Source of the DNA: Caryophanales bacterium UBA5026 | GTDB lineage: Bacteria > Bacillota_I > Bacilli_A > RF39 > UBA660 | Assembly (NCBI GenBank): GCA_002416285.1 | Contig: DICM01000019.1 | Coordinates: 1 to 64,000, forward strand | Reading direction: 5' to 3' | DNA: 64,000 nucleotides | Shown here: one piece after another, positions 34,318 to 43,128 of the stretch | Numbering within the stretch: position 1 is the stretch's first letter | How the letters are laid out: each line of letters begins with the position of its first letter | The notes under the pieces: generated by a model | Seen by the model: the letters and a program-made list of their open reading frames with translations, nothing else | Told to the model about the DNA's origin: nothing | Databases searched by the model: none | Position numbers and translations under genes: made by a program

Positions 34318-35160
34318 ATGATTGATATTGGTATATCTGAAAAAGACTTTGTCGATATATTGAAAGTTACTCAATCAATTAATACATTATATAATATAAT
34401 TGAAGAACCAAGGATAAATCAGATAAAAAAAGAACAATATATAGAATATTTAAAGATAGCTTTAGAGGTAGAAAATAGTATTTATAAAAGATTAGAGTTA
34501 ACCTATATAAAAGTGTATAAATTATTGAAATTTTTAAAAGAATTTGACCTTTTTGGAGAAAACGTATCAAACGTTCAAAACCATGTATTAGATCCTGTCT
34601 GTTCTAGAATGGATGGTAGAATTGTAAATCAATTACAATCTCACTTAAGAAATTTGAATAAACAGAATGAATCACAACATAGAAATTGTCGTTATCAAAA
34701 TAATATTAATAAAATATTTTTAGTAGCTTTAGCTAAAAAAATTAGTTCAACCCCTAATTCTAATAGTTGCAAAGGATTATTAAACGCTATTTATAATCTT
34801 TCTTTTGTCGATAGTGAGATAGAACAAATATTAGTGAATTGTAAATTTAACCTTGATTTCTTAGTGATTTCTGACTCAGTTTGCCATCCTAATCTTTTTA
34901 GTAAAAAAAGCAAAAATATTATAAAAGAATATATAGACAAGTTAATGGATTGTCCCACTAATCAGGAAGAGAACATAAATTTAGAATTGAGAAGATTATA
35001 TATTGAGATGCATCTATCCTTTCTTAATAGTAAAATGATACAAGAGGTTGATTCTAATCTTTGTAAATTTATTGAAAAAGAAACACTCAGCGATACAAAT
35101 AATCAACTGATTAAAGAATATATAGGATATATAAGACAATATAAAAGAATCATTTTTTAA
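34318..35160 (+). CDS. Hypothetical helical protein, paralogue of the next gene
   Basis: A 280-residue, probably all-helical cytoplasmic protein. Its N-terminal 75 residues match the next protein: ILKVTQSINTLY versus LLKITQSIRVLY, and YLKIALEVENSIYKRLELTY versus YLKIALEVEDRVYKKLNLTY; a later RMDGRIVNQL matches IIDDRILSRL. No known domain. GAGGAA precedes the start. Confidence 0.65.
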   Translation: MIDIGISEKDFVDILKVTQSINTLYNIIEEPRINQIKKEQYIEYLKIALEVENSIYKRLELTYIKVYKLLKFLKEFDLFGENVSNVQNHVLDPVCSRMDGRIVNQLQSHLRNLNKQNESQHRNCRYQNNINKIFLVALAKKISSTPNSNSCKGLLNAIYNLSFVDSEIEQILVNCKFNLDFLVISDSVCHPNLFSKKSKNIIKEYIDKLMDCPTNQEENINLELRRLYIEMHLSFLNSKMIQEVDSNLCKFIEKETLSDTNNQLIKEYIGYIRQYKRIIF

Positions 35161-35182
35161 AATCATTTTTTTATTAATGAAA

Positions 35183-35211
35183 TTGACAAAATAATAATAT
35201 TAATATACTAT
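35183..35211 (+). promoter_or_regulatory. SigA promoter
   Basis: TTGACA (35183-35188), a 17-bp spacer and TACTAT (35206-35211) before the gene at 35243. Confidence 0.55.
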
Positions 35212-35242
35212 AACTTTAATTAATGCAGTAAGGGGATTTTGT

Positions 35243-36427
35243 ATGAATAGAAGTATGTTAACAGAAAAGGATAAAATAAATTTAGCAGATTTATTAAAAA
35301 TCACTCAGTCGATTAGAGTTTTATATGATCGATTATATAAATTAGAATTATCTGGGAAATTGCAAGGGAAACAAGTTCAAACTATTATATATTATTTAAA
35401 AATAGCTTTAGAAGTAGAAGATAGGGTTTATAAAAAATTAAATTTAACATATGATAAATGTATTGAAATAATGAAGCTTTTGACTGCTCAAAAATATGTT
35501 GATGACGATATTTTTTACACAGAAAATGCTTTGTTTAAAGAGACTAACAGTGCGAGTGATAACGATGCTTTTTACACAGAAAAAGCTTTGTTTAAAGATA
35601 CTTACAGTATGAATGATGATGATGTCTTTTACACAGAAAATACTTTTCATAGGGGTATTTATAGCATAATTGATGATCGAATTTTAAGCCGATTAAAAAA
35701 CTTTATAATAGATAGTAAACATGATTTTCATCCTGAATTTTTCCCTTCACTAAAATCTGAAATGGAAGAGGAATTAGAAAATGATAATGAAGATTATATG
35801 CTCCAGGGTGTTCTCGTAGATGAAACTGCAGTATATGAATTTTTGGATTCTATAACAGATGATAACAAAAAGGATGCGATACGATTGGATGAATTATTGC
35901 ATTTCTATATAGAACAGAACTTTTTGTTTTTTGCACAAAGAATGATTGATCGTAGGAAAAATAAAAAAGTTACTGCTCATCTTTTAAAAAGTAAATATAA
36001 ATTGTCTTTTACCAACCAAAAACTCGAACAAAATCTATTACAGAAAAATTTTGAGATTTCAAAACGCGACATTTTTGGACGACAATTTTCCGATTGTGTA
36101 TCTACACTTAGAAGCGACCCAATGGATGATAGTTATAAAAAAAATCTCAATTCCCTAGTTTATATCTGTGTTGAAGATTTGTTAAAAATTACAAACGATC
36201 AATATTATAAATATGAGGACGTGAAAATGAATGCGCTCGTAAATATGCTCTATTTAAAGTCAGTTTTGTATCTTTGTGATAAAAAGAGTGTGTTCGACTT
36301 AGATAAAGTATGTATGGAATTAATTAATATGGAACCAACGAAAACATTTGTTACACGACAAAGTTATGAATTAGTGAAAAAAGCTTTTGAGACAGCTAAA
36401 AGATACAAAGAGACCTCTCAATTATAA
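35243..36427 (+). CDS. Hypothetical helical protein with internal tandem repeat
   Basis: A 394-residue acidic protein, paralogous to the preceding one in its first 75 residues (LLKITQSIRVLY, YLKIALEVEDRVYKKLNLTY). Residues about 86-142 are three 19-residue repeats built on DDDxFYTENALFK. Helical remainder with no known domain, signal or membrane segment. Has its own promoter and a GGGG-rich ribosome site. Confidence 0.65.
   Translation: MNRSMLTEKDKINLADLLKITQSIRVLYDRLYKLELSGKLQGKQVQTIIYYLKIALEVEDRVYKKLNLTYDKCIEIMKLLTAQKYVDDDIFYTENALFKETNSASDNDAFYTEKALFKDTYSMNDDDVFYTENTFHRGIYSIIDDRILSRLKNFIIDSKHDFHPEFFPSLKSEMEEELENDNEDYMLQGVLVDETAVYEFLDSITDDNKKDAIRLDELLHFYIEQNFLFFAQRMIDRRKNKKVTAHLLKSKYKLSFTNQKLEQNLLQKNFEISKRDIFGRQFSDCVSTLRSDPMDDSYKKNLNSLVYICVEDLLKITNDQYYKYEDVKMNALVNMLYLKSVLYLCDKKSVFDLDKVCMELINMEPTKTFVTRQSYELVKKAFETAKRYKETSQL
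35498..35668 (+). repeat. Three in-frame 57-bp coding repeats
   Basis: Units at 35498-35554, 35555-35611 and 35612-35668 encode 19-residue repeats around FYTEN/FYTEK; the first two are more alike than the third. The number of units may vary among strains. Confidence 0.8.
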
Positions 36428-36440
36428 GAGGTCTTTTTTA
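36407..36440. terminator. Bidirectional terminator
   Basis: AGACCTCT (36411-36418) pairs with AGAGGTCT (36427-36434), flanked by A and T runs, between convergent genes. Confidence 0.8.
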
Positions 36441-36850
36441 TATTTTTTCATATATTCTATATATTTCTCTTTTAAATCGGAATGTTCCTCTAATATGGTT
36501 GTGAAAAAAGGAATATATCCGTTTCTTGGTTGATTTAAATGACAATTGATTTGATTTTTCCAATCGAGCAAATCAGTTAGGTAATCATAGCTTTTTTCTA
36601 ATAGATTGTAATCTGTCTTTATTAGTTTGTAATACATAGCATAATATAATTTTAAAAAATTTAAAATCTCCATTTGAATGAAATTACAAACAATAATACA
36701 TTCTTTAGAGTCTAAATAATTATCTAAAGTCTGTTTTTCTAAGTTTTGATAATTGAGCAGTACTGCTTCTTTGGTGATAAATAAAAATTCTTCTAAAATA
36801 TAAACAATATCAATTTTTTCAAAAATCCTATTTGTAGAATCGGATTTCAT
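36422..36850 (-). CDS. Hypothetical helical protein
   Basis: A 142-residue helical protein rich in Leu, Tyr and Asn, no signal or membrane segment. The end pattern IEYMKKYKKDLL recalls the end of the 34318 protein (IGYIRQYKRIIF), so it may belong to the same family, but similarity is weak by eye. An AAAGGGTGAG ribosome site precedes it. Confidence 0.55.
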   Translation of the reverse strand: MKSDSTNRIFEKIDIVYILEEFLFITKEAVLLNYQNLEKQTLDNYLDSKECIIVCNFIQMEILNFLKLYYAMYYKLIKTDYNLLEKSYDYLTDLLDWKNQINCHLNQPRNGYIPFFTTILEEHSDLKEKYIEYMKKYKKDLL

Positions 36851-36895
36851 ATATTCTCACCCTTTTAAAGCTTATTATAAAGGTGAAAAAATTAT

Positions 36896-36925
36896 TTGTC
36901 AATGAAATAAAAAGTATGTTATAAT
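36896..36925 (+). promoter_or_regulatory. Promoter of thiI
   Basis: TTGTCA (36896-36901), an 18-bp spacer and TATAAT (36920-36925) with an upstream TG. Confidence 0.7.
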
Positions 36926-36942
36926 CGAAAGCAGGTGATTAT

Positions 36943-38121
36943 ATGAATCGTTTAATTTTAATTAAATATGGAGAACTAACTACGAAAAAATCAAATCGAA
37001 AAATGTTTATTCAAATGCTTGAAAATAATATTATAAAAATATTGAATAATTTTGATTTTAAAATAAAAAAAGATCGTGTTCGTATGTACATTGAATGTAA
37101 CGAATTAGATTTAAATAATATTGTTCAAAAATTAAAAAAAATATTTGGAATTCATGGTATAGTTGTTGCTCATAAAGTTGATACTAATAAAGAAGCCATC
37201 GAACAAAAAGCTTTAGAATTAATTCAAAATATCGAAGCTTCTACATTTAAAGTTGATACCAAAAGAGCGGATAAAACATTTGAAATTCACAGTATGGATT
37301 TTAATTGTCTTATTGGCGGATATATTTTAAAAAATACAACATTAAAAGTAGATGTTCATAATCCTGATATTCATTTATATATTGAAATTAGACCAGAAGG
37401 AACTTTCTTATATACAGATGAAGAAAAAGGAAATGGAGGATACCCAGTTGGTATCCAAGGAAAAGGAATGTTGATGCTCTCAGGTGGAATTGATTCGCCA
37501 GTAGCTGGATATCTCTCTTTAAAAAGAGGTGTAGATCTAGAATGTTTGTATTTTGAATCGCCACCACATACTAGTTTAGAAGCAAAAAACAAAGTAATTG
37601 AACTAGCAAACATCATCAATCAATATTCTGGTAATATTAAAGTTAATGTTGTGCCTTTTACGAAATTACAAGAGACAATCTATAAAAATGTTCCTGATAG
37701 TTATATTATTACCATCATGAGAAGAATGATGTATCGAATTGCTGAAGCAGTTGCAAAAAAACACAAGTGTAAAATTATTTTAAATGGCGAATCCATTGGG
37801 CAAGTTGCAAGTCAAACCTTAGATAGTATGGTGGTTATTAACAATGTAACTACTATGCCTGTAATAAGACCTGTTGCTTGTATGGATAAGTTAGAAATTA
37901 TTGAATTAGCAAAAAAAATTGGAACATATGAAACAAGCATTCTACCATTTGAAGATTGCTGCACAATTTTTTTACCAAAACATCCAGTAATTCGACCTGT
38001 TTTAGAAAAGTGTATCGAATTTGAAAGTAAGTTTGATTATCAAAGTTTAGTTGAAGAATGTGTTAACAATATTGAAACCATAACAAAACTAGAAAAACAA
38101 CAATATATAGATTTATTATAA
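36943..38121 (+). CDS. thiI: tRNA 4-thiouridine synthase ThiI (no rhodanese domain)
   Basis: A 392-residue enzyme that adenylates U8 of tRNA and transfers sulfur. N-terminal ferredoxin-like and THUMP domains (about 1-165) begin with LILIKYGELTTKKSNR; the PP-loop is LMLSGGIDSPVAGYL (about 182). It ends near residue 392 without the C-terminal rhodanese domain of E. coli ThiI, as in other Firmicutes. The DCCTIFLPKHP segment near 345 is typical. No sulfurtransferase (NifZ) partner is adjacent. Confidence 0.95.
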   Translation: MNRLILIKYGELTTKKSNRKMFIQMLENNIIKILNNFDFKIKKDRVRMYIECNELDLNNIVQKLKKIFGIHGIVVAHKVDTNKEAIEQKALELIQNIEASTFKVDTKRADKTFEIHSMDFNCLIGGYILKNTTLKVDVHNPDIHLYIEIRPEGTFLYTDEEKGNGGYPVGIQGKGMLMLSGGIDSPVAGYLSLKRGVDLECLYFESPPHTSLEAKNKVIELANIINQYSGNIKVNVVPFTKLQETIYKNVPDSYIITIMRRMMYRIAEAVAKKHKCKIILNGESIGQVASQTLDSMVVINNVTTMPVIRPVACMDKLEIIELAKKIGTYETSILPFEDCCTIFLPKHPVIRPVLEKCIEFESKFDYQSLVEECVNNIETITKLEKQQYIDLL

Positions 38122-38145
38122 CCATAAATTACCAAACAAAAATTT

Positions 38146-38174
38146 GTATGAAAAAAACTTCCTAGCGCATGATA
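38146..38174 (+). promoter_or_regulatory. SigG-type forespore promoter of the spore protein gene
   Basis: GTATG (38146-38150), a 17-bp spacer and CATGATA (38168-38174) match the B. subtilis SigG pattern (GNATR, 17-18 bp, CATNNTA) in every specified position, 24 bp before the start. Confidence 0.65.
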
Positions 38175-38197
38175 TTAGTGTACAGGAGGTGAAACAT

Positions 38198-38419
38198 ATG
38201 AATAACAAAATGACTGGATCTAGCTCTAACAAATTAGTTGCTCCAGGTGCAAAACAAGCAATTGAACAAATGAAATACGAAATTGCTAATGAACTTGGGG
38301 TTAATATGGGACCAGACGCTACTAGCCGTGCAAATGGATCAGTTGGTGGAGAAATCACTAGACGTTTAGTTCAAATGGGTGAACAACATTTAGGTGGATC
38401 AAATTACCAAGCTAAATAA
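38198..38419 (+). CDS. Alpha/beta-type small acid-soluble spore protein
   Basis: A 73-residue SASP that coats and protects DNA in dormant spores. Diagnostic segments: KLVAPGAKQAIEQMKYEIANELG (shortened here: KLVAPGAKQAIEQMKYEI), the germination-protease site region ELGVNMG, and GSVGGEITRRLVQMGEQ. The ATG at 38198 follows AGGAGGTG. Paralogue of the next gene. Confidence 0.95.
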   Translation: MNNKMTGSSSNKLVAPGAKQAIEQMKYEIANELGVNMGPDATSRANGSVGGEITRRLVQMGEQHLGGSNYQAK

Positions 38420-38431
38420 TCTATATAAAAT

Positions 38432-38457
38432 GGACAGTTTCCGGGCTGTCTTTTTTT
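38432..38457 (+). terminator. Terminator of the first SASP gene
   Basis: GACAG (38433-38437) pairs with CTGTC (38446-38450), then T7. Confidence 0.7.
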
Positions 38458-38552
38458 ATAACATTCAAGCTATAATATGGCAAAATTCCATTTTTTAGTA
38501 GTAATAATTTTGTCATAATTAGGGAGAATATTAGTATAAGGTGGTGAAGTAT

Positions 38553-38759
38553 ATGAACAGTAACAATAAATTAGTTGCTCCAGGTGCAAAACAAGCAATC
38601 GAACAGATGAAGTACGAGATTGCTCGTGAATTTGGAATAACTTTAGGTGCCGATACCACAAGCCGTTTAAACGGAACTGTTGGTGGGGAAATGACAAGAC
38701 GTTTAGTTGAACTCGGTGAACAATCACTAAGCAATAAACAATCATTTAATAAACAATAA
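38553..38759 (+). CDS. Alpha/beta-type small acid-soluble spore protein
   Basis: A 68-residue SASP, close paralogue of the previous one (KLVAPGAKQAIEQMKYEI, EFGITLG, GTVGGEMTRRLVELGEQ). The ATG at 38553 follows AAGGTGGTG. A SigG -10-like CATAATT lies at 38514 but no convincing -35 goes with it. Confidence 0.95.
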   Translation: MNSNNKLVAPGAKQAIEQMKYEIAREFGITLGADTTSRLNGTVGGEMTRRLVELGEQSLSNKQSFNKQ

Positions 38760-38780
38760 GGAATCCACTGATTCCTTTTT
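38758..38780 (+). terminator. Terminator of the second SASP gene
   Basis: AAGGAATC (38758-38765) pairs with GATTCCTT (38770-38777), loop CACT, then T's; overlaps the stop. Confidence 0.75.
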
Positions 38781-38782
38781 CA

Positions 38783-38811
38783 TTGACGAAACTATTATTT
38801 TATTATAAAAT
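38783..38811 (+). promoter_or_regulatory. SigA promoter
   Basis: TTGACG (38783-38788), a 17-bp spacer and TAAAAT (38806-38811), 24 bp before the gene at 38836. Confidence 0.55.
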
Positions 38812-38835
38812 GATAACAGAATAGAGGCGGTTTTA

Positions 38836-40242
38836 ATGAATGAAAAGGGTTTTGCAGTTTCAGGTATTTTATATTCTATTTTATTACTATTCATGATTAT
38901 TGTAATTAGTGTAATAACAATGCTTGGAGATCGCCGTACAGTACTAGAGAGAATCAAAAGAGAAGTCTTAGGAGAGCTTAGTGAAAATATAAGTGATTTT
39001 TATGATGAGGCAAAAGGTGTAAATAAACCGCAACTTTCTAGTGGGATGACACCGATTAAATGGGTTGGTGGAGTGGAAACGGTAACTACAGTAGATGATC
39101 CAGATTGGTATAATTACTCTAATAAATTATGGGCTAATGTTAAGACTGCTGATGGATCATATTGGGTATGGATACCAAGATACGCATATAAGATAACCAG
39201 TGGATATCACAGTAGTACAACGGGTACAATTGATGTTAAATTTTTAAAAGGAAGTTCCAATTTAACTGCTGATGGAACAACGATTGAAAGTAATGGATAC
39301 TTTGCTGGAAGTAATGATACTTCAATGCATTATTTTGTTCATCCTACTTTTCAAAATAATATTAACAAATATGGGTTTTGGGTAGCAAAATTTGAACCAA
39401 CTGCTGCAGAGGGTGTAGCAAATGGATATCGTTCTGATTGGACATGTCCAACAATAGGAGATGATGTCACAACTAAAACAATTAAAGTCGTACCAAATGT
39501 TCAAAGCTGGAGATGTATTAGTATTTCAAATGCTTATAATGCGAGTTTATCTATGAAAATGAAGACAATTTATGGATGGGAATTAAATAGTGTTGATTCC
39601 CATATGATGACAAACTTAGAATGGGGATCAACGTATTATTTAACTTTATCAAAATACGGAGCTAATACAAATGAGGTATATATCAATAATAGTCAAACTT
39701 ATATAACAGGATGTGCAGGAAATACAGCTTCTGAAACCTCTTATAATGGGTGTCAGAATGCCTATAATACTGCAATAGGTGTGAAAGCAAGTACGACATG
39801 GAATATTACGGGAATTTATGATATGAGCGGCGGAGCTTGGGAAAGAATGATGGGAGTTTACAATGATGTAATAGAGTCTAGTGGATTTACTACAAATGAG
39901 TTAACTAGTATTCCATCTAAATATATTACAAAATATACAACACCAACTTCTAATTTATTAAACAATGTAGGAATGGATTATGATGCAACCATCTATGGTG
40001 ATGGAATCTATGAAACAAGTACAGGGGCATTCCGCTATAATGGTACAATATGGGCTGGAAATTCTCAAGGAGGTTGGGGAAATGAAATAACTTATCTTCC
40101 AACGGTTACTGGAGCATGGTTTAGTCGTGGAACACATTTTGATTATACAGGTTTTGCAGGACTGGGTAGTTTTAGTGGGTACTATGGTAGTAAAGCGTAT
40201 AGTTACGGTACCTTTCGTCCAATTGTTTCTATAATAAAATAA
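38836..40242 (+). CDS. Surface protein: pilin-like membrane stem with C-type-lectin/FGE-like ectodomain
   Basis: A 468-residue protein with an N-terminal membrane helix (about 6-28) after a short charged leader (MNEKGFAVSG), reminiscent of a pilin stem, and a long ectodomain. The ectodomain holds WVWIPRYAYKI, YDMSGGAWERMMGVYND and a C-terminal W..RG......FRPIV block, the look of formylglycine-generating-enzyme/C-type-lectin folds. It is a close paralogue of the protein at 52916; the shared core is well kept and the last 70 residues diverge more. Function unknown, probably adhesion or binding. Confidence 0.7.
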   Translation: MNEKGFAVSGILYSILLLFMIIVISVITMLGDRRTVLERIKREVLGELSENISDFYDEAKGVNKPQLSSGMTPIKWVGGVETVTTVDDPDWYNYSNKLWANVKTADGSYWVWIPRYAYKITSGYHSSTTGTIDVKFLKGSSNLTADGTTIESNGYFAGSNDTSMHYFVHPTFQNNINKYGFWVAKFEPTAAEGVANGYRSDWTCPTIGDDVTTKTIKVVPNVQSWRCISISNAYNASLSMKMKTIYGWELNSVDSHMMTNLEWGSTYYLTLSKYGANTNEVYINNSQTYITGCAGNTASETSYNGCQNAYNTAIGVKASTTWNITGIYDMSGGAWERMMGVYNDVIESSGFTTNELTSIPSKYITKYTTPTSNLLNNVGMDYDATIYGDGIYETSTGAFRYNGTIWAGNSQGGWGNEITYLPTVTGAWFSRGTHFDYTGFAGLGSFSGYYGSKAYSYGTFRPIVSIIK

Positions 40243-41485
40243 AAATGATATAATGTAATTGGATTTTATAAAATAGAAAGTAATAAATGTAAATATTATA
40301 GAGGAATTGGTGTGAAAGAGCGAGATGGTCATAAAGATTTAATTGAATTTGGAGATAGATACAAAACTAGAATTGAATCTTTTCTATCATCTAATCCAGA
40401 AACAAGAGTAATTTTTCTAAATGCTGATTATGGATGGGGAAAACAACTTTTATAAAGGAAGTTTTGAACATTCAAGAAAATAATAGGTATTCTCCATGGA
40501 TGAATGAAACAGATAATTATATTGAAGAGTTATATTTTCATGTTATGAAAAAAGATAAAAGTAAGATAAGCTCAACTATTATCTTGTTAACTGTTGTATT
40601 TGCTATATTAGGTACTTCCTTTGGGACGATAATATCAATATTGTTAGATTTATTACAAACTAATAATTATACTTGCATCATTGCTGAAAATATGCAGTTA
40701 TTATGTAATAATAATGGTGATTCTAGTATCTTGATCCTTTTAACTGCGGTTTCAGCAGTAATAATAATAATAATAATAATAATATTTATTTTAGGGTGTG
40801 TAATAAAACGGAGTCCAGTTCCATTTATTAATTTGTATAAATGTGAACACGGAAAATATTATGAAAATAAACTCATAGAAAAAATCGTTGATAAAATCGA
40901 TATTGCGCTTGTTATTGAAGATGTAGATAGAATAGATGATATAGAATCATTACTTTTAGCTGTTAATAAGATATCTGAATATATTGAGCAAGCTGATCGG
41001 AAAAAATATATATTAATAACTGGTGATTACAATTGAACAATAAGAAGAATTCATCAAAAGGATAACTTTGATAATAAAAGCATTTATTTAAATACTACCG
41101 AAAAAGGACCATATGTAATTGAAAAAATAATATCATTAAAAATTGATTTTGCTTCAATTAAAGATCGTGTCTATAATTTGTTAAACGAAAAAGAAATAAA
41201 AAATAATCTTTGTAATATTGAAAACGATGAAATAATTAACTTTATTAGAACAAAATATTTAAGTTTAAGATTTTTTAATCATTTTTTAACTGATTATAAA
41301 AAGAGTATAGAATCAGGAGAAAGTGTTTTTCATTTGTTATTAAAATATTATCAACAAGAAAAATTTTATAATATTGATCCATCAACTATTGAAGATTCTG
41401 TCTTTAATATATCACGTTTTCCTAATTGTTTAAATGATTGGGAGCTCCTACTACAAAAGAAAAAAGTAAATGTAAGTTAAATTTG

Positions 41486-41847
41486 AAAGTGCAAAATTGT
41501 TGTGCAGGTAGTTTTGTAATTTTATTAATTGTCAATGGCGAGCTTGCGAGTTCATTTATACCATTGACAATTAGTTCATAGTTGTAATTATCTTAGCATT
41601 AAGTCAATGAAAATTTGACTTAATGCTTATTTACTATATAATATACTTTGGTTTAAATGATAAATACAGGATGTGTAGTTACTTTTTGAAATTGCTTCTG
41701 CTGTATCTTTTAGTCGTGATTATATATTAAAATGATAGACTTTTTTTGTTTTATTTTCTACCATTTTCAATGTTCTACTATGATTTTTTGTGCACTTTTT
41801 ATTGAAACTACACTTTCTTTATTATTTCGTACTCAATTGTGCACTTT
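41486..41847 (+). mobile_element. MITE-like non-autonomous insertion in the KAP gene
   Basis: The 362-bp insert has matching ends: AAAGTGCAAAATTG at 41486-41499 and, inverted, CAATTGTGCACTTT at 41834-41847 (13 of 14 match). It has no coding capacity and two long perfect hairpins: 13 bp (41526-41538 with 41561-41573) and 13 bp (41595-41607 with 41615-41627). Flanking TTAAATT/TTAGAATT may be a decayed target duplication. It separates two parts of one reading frame. I cannot assign an IS family. Confidence 0.55.
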
Positions 41848-42408
41848 ACTTAGAATTCAACGAGAAAAAAGTAAAAATTAACAATGTAATTTATTCTATT
41901 GAAAAATTGAAAAAAAACTTTGAAAACAGTAAAGAGGAAAGTAAAAATGATATATTGAATAATAAATTTTTACAAACTATGTTTATTTATAATGAGGAAC
42001 TAAAAGAAATATTTCAAGAGTATTTCAGCACTAACAAATATCCTAGATTGAAAAAAGATCGCTTTACTAGTAATAACTATGATAATATCTATATGATTGG
42101 TAATAGTTTAAAACCTGATGGTATAAAAACAAATTTAGAAAAGTTTTTAGTAGGTGATAGCAACAATGAAGTATTGGCTGAGGGGTATCTTTTGAATAAA
42201 AGATGTTATTTTCAAAGTTTGACTTCTTCGAATAATTATGAAAATTATAAATATAACAATGTAAAACATGATGATACAAATGAAATTGCAAGCAATAATT
42301 TTTATACAGCATACTTTGCTTGTTTTTTTAGAGATAATATAAAGGAAATTAAAAGAAATTATCCTAAAATATACTCGCAGATTTTTAAAATATTAGATAT
42401 GAAAAAAC

Positions 42409-42434
42409 AAAATAGCATCACCAGTGCTATTTTT
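42409..42434. terminator. Bidirectional terminator at clpP end
   Basis: AAAATAGCA (42409-42417) pairs with TGCTATTTT (42425-42433), loop TCACCAG, A and T runs outside. Serves the KAP remnant and clpP. Confidence 0.75.
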
Positions 42435-43011
42435 TTTCATCAATTAATATTTTATCTACAATACCATATTTTAAAGCCTCTTCAGCATCAAGAAAGTAAT
42501 CTCGCTCTGTATCTTGTTCTACAATTTTCAAATCTTTTCCAGTTGTTTTTGCTAAAATTTTATTAATTTTATCTTTAATTTTTAAAATATGTTCAGCAGC
42601 AATTTTAATTTCTGTTGCTTGACCTTGGGCTCCACCTAAAGGTTGATGAATCATAACTTCACTATTTGGTAGACAGCAACGCTTTCCTTTCGCTCCACAA
42701 GTAAGTAGGAACGCTCCCATACTCGCTGCCATACCTAGGCAAATGGTCGACACATCACTTTTAATAAAATTCATCGTATCTAAAATCGCCATTCCGGCAG
42801 TAACACTACCTCCTGGAGAATTAATATAAAGACTAATATCATCATGATTCAGTGAATCCAAATATAATAATTGGGCTACAATCGTATTTGAATTAATATC
42901 ATCAATTTCTCCACATAAAATAATAATACGATCCTTTAATAATCTAGAATAAATATCATATGCTCGCTCTCCACCACTACTTTTTTCAATAACTGTTGGA
43001 ACTAAACTCAC
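42427..43011 (-). CDS. clpP: ATP-dependent Clp protease proteolytic subunit
   Basis: A 194-residue serine peptidase that forms the ClpP barrel. The catalytic triad is visible: Ser in GMAASMGAF (about 98), His in MIHQPLGG (about 123) and Asp in DTERDYFLDAEEA (about 172); the Gly-rich INSPGGSVTAG loop is present. The start is a GTG with AAGGGTG 6 bp before it. Length normal. Confidence 0.96.
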   Translation of the reverse strand: MSLVPTVIEKSSGGERAYDIYSRLLKDRIIILCGEIDDINSNTIVAQLLYLDSLNHDDISLYINSPGGSVTAGMAILDTMNFIKSDVSTICLGMAASMGAFLLTCGAKGKRCCLPNSEVMIHQPLGGAQGQATEIKIAAEHILKIKDKINKILAKTTGKDLKIVEQDTERDYFLDAEEALKYGIVDKILIDEKK

Positions 43012-43128
43012 AGAATCACCCTTTCTAGAATTATCATAGCCGTAAAGGATTCAAAATATTCAAGAAATGTTGTGACAAAATGTTCATTTTTTGGTAAAAT
43101 GAGAATAGTAAAAGAATAGAGGGATAAA

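Larger units (their letters stand above)
40312..42435 (+). pseudogene. Disrupted KAP-family P-loop NTPase gene
   Basis: The start is a GTG at 40312 after GAGG. Frame 1 encodes 47 residues up to the Walker A (ADYGWGK), then one A is missing from the A run at 40440-40443 and the frame stops at 40453-40455. The shifted frame continues GKTTFIKEV, two membrane segments (about 40580-40800) and a KAP-type Walker B (LVIEDVDRIDD, near 40920), but meets an in-frame TGA at 41034-41036, then continues open to 41477. A 362-bp non-coding insert (41486-41847) follows, after which the C-terminal part resumes (41850-42400). KAP NTPases often belong to defence or surveillance systems. Three lesions make it non-functional. 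Confidence 0.8.

Noticed and set aside
34009..36850. Prophage or integrative element
   Set aside because: No integrase, replication or structural phage gene; only arm-like repeats.
41034..41036. In-frame TGA as evidence for TGA=Trp code
   Set aside because: TGA terminates intact genes here (8857-8859, 18642-18644, ezrA at 26668-26670), so in the KAP gene it is a nonsense lesion.
42960..43080. clpP promoter or CtsR operator
   Set aside because: TTGAAT and TATGAT on the minus strand are 19 bp apart and no CtsR heptad repeat is visible; too weak to list.
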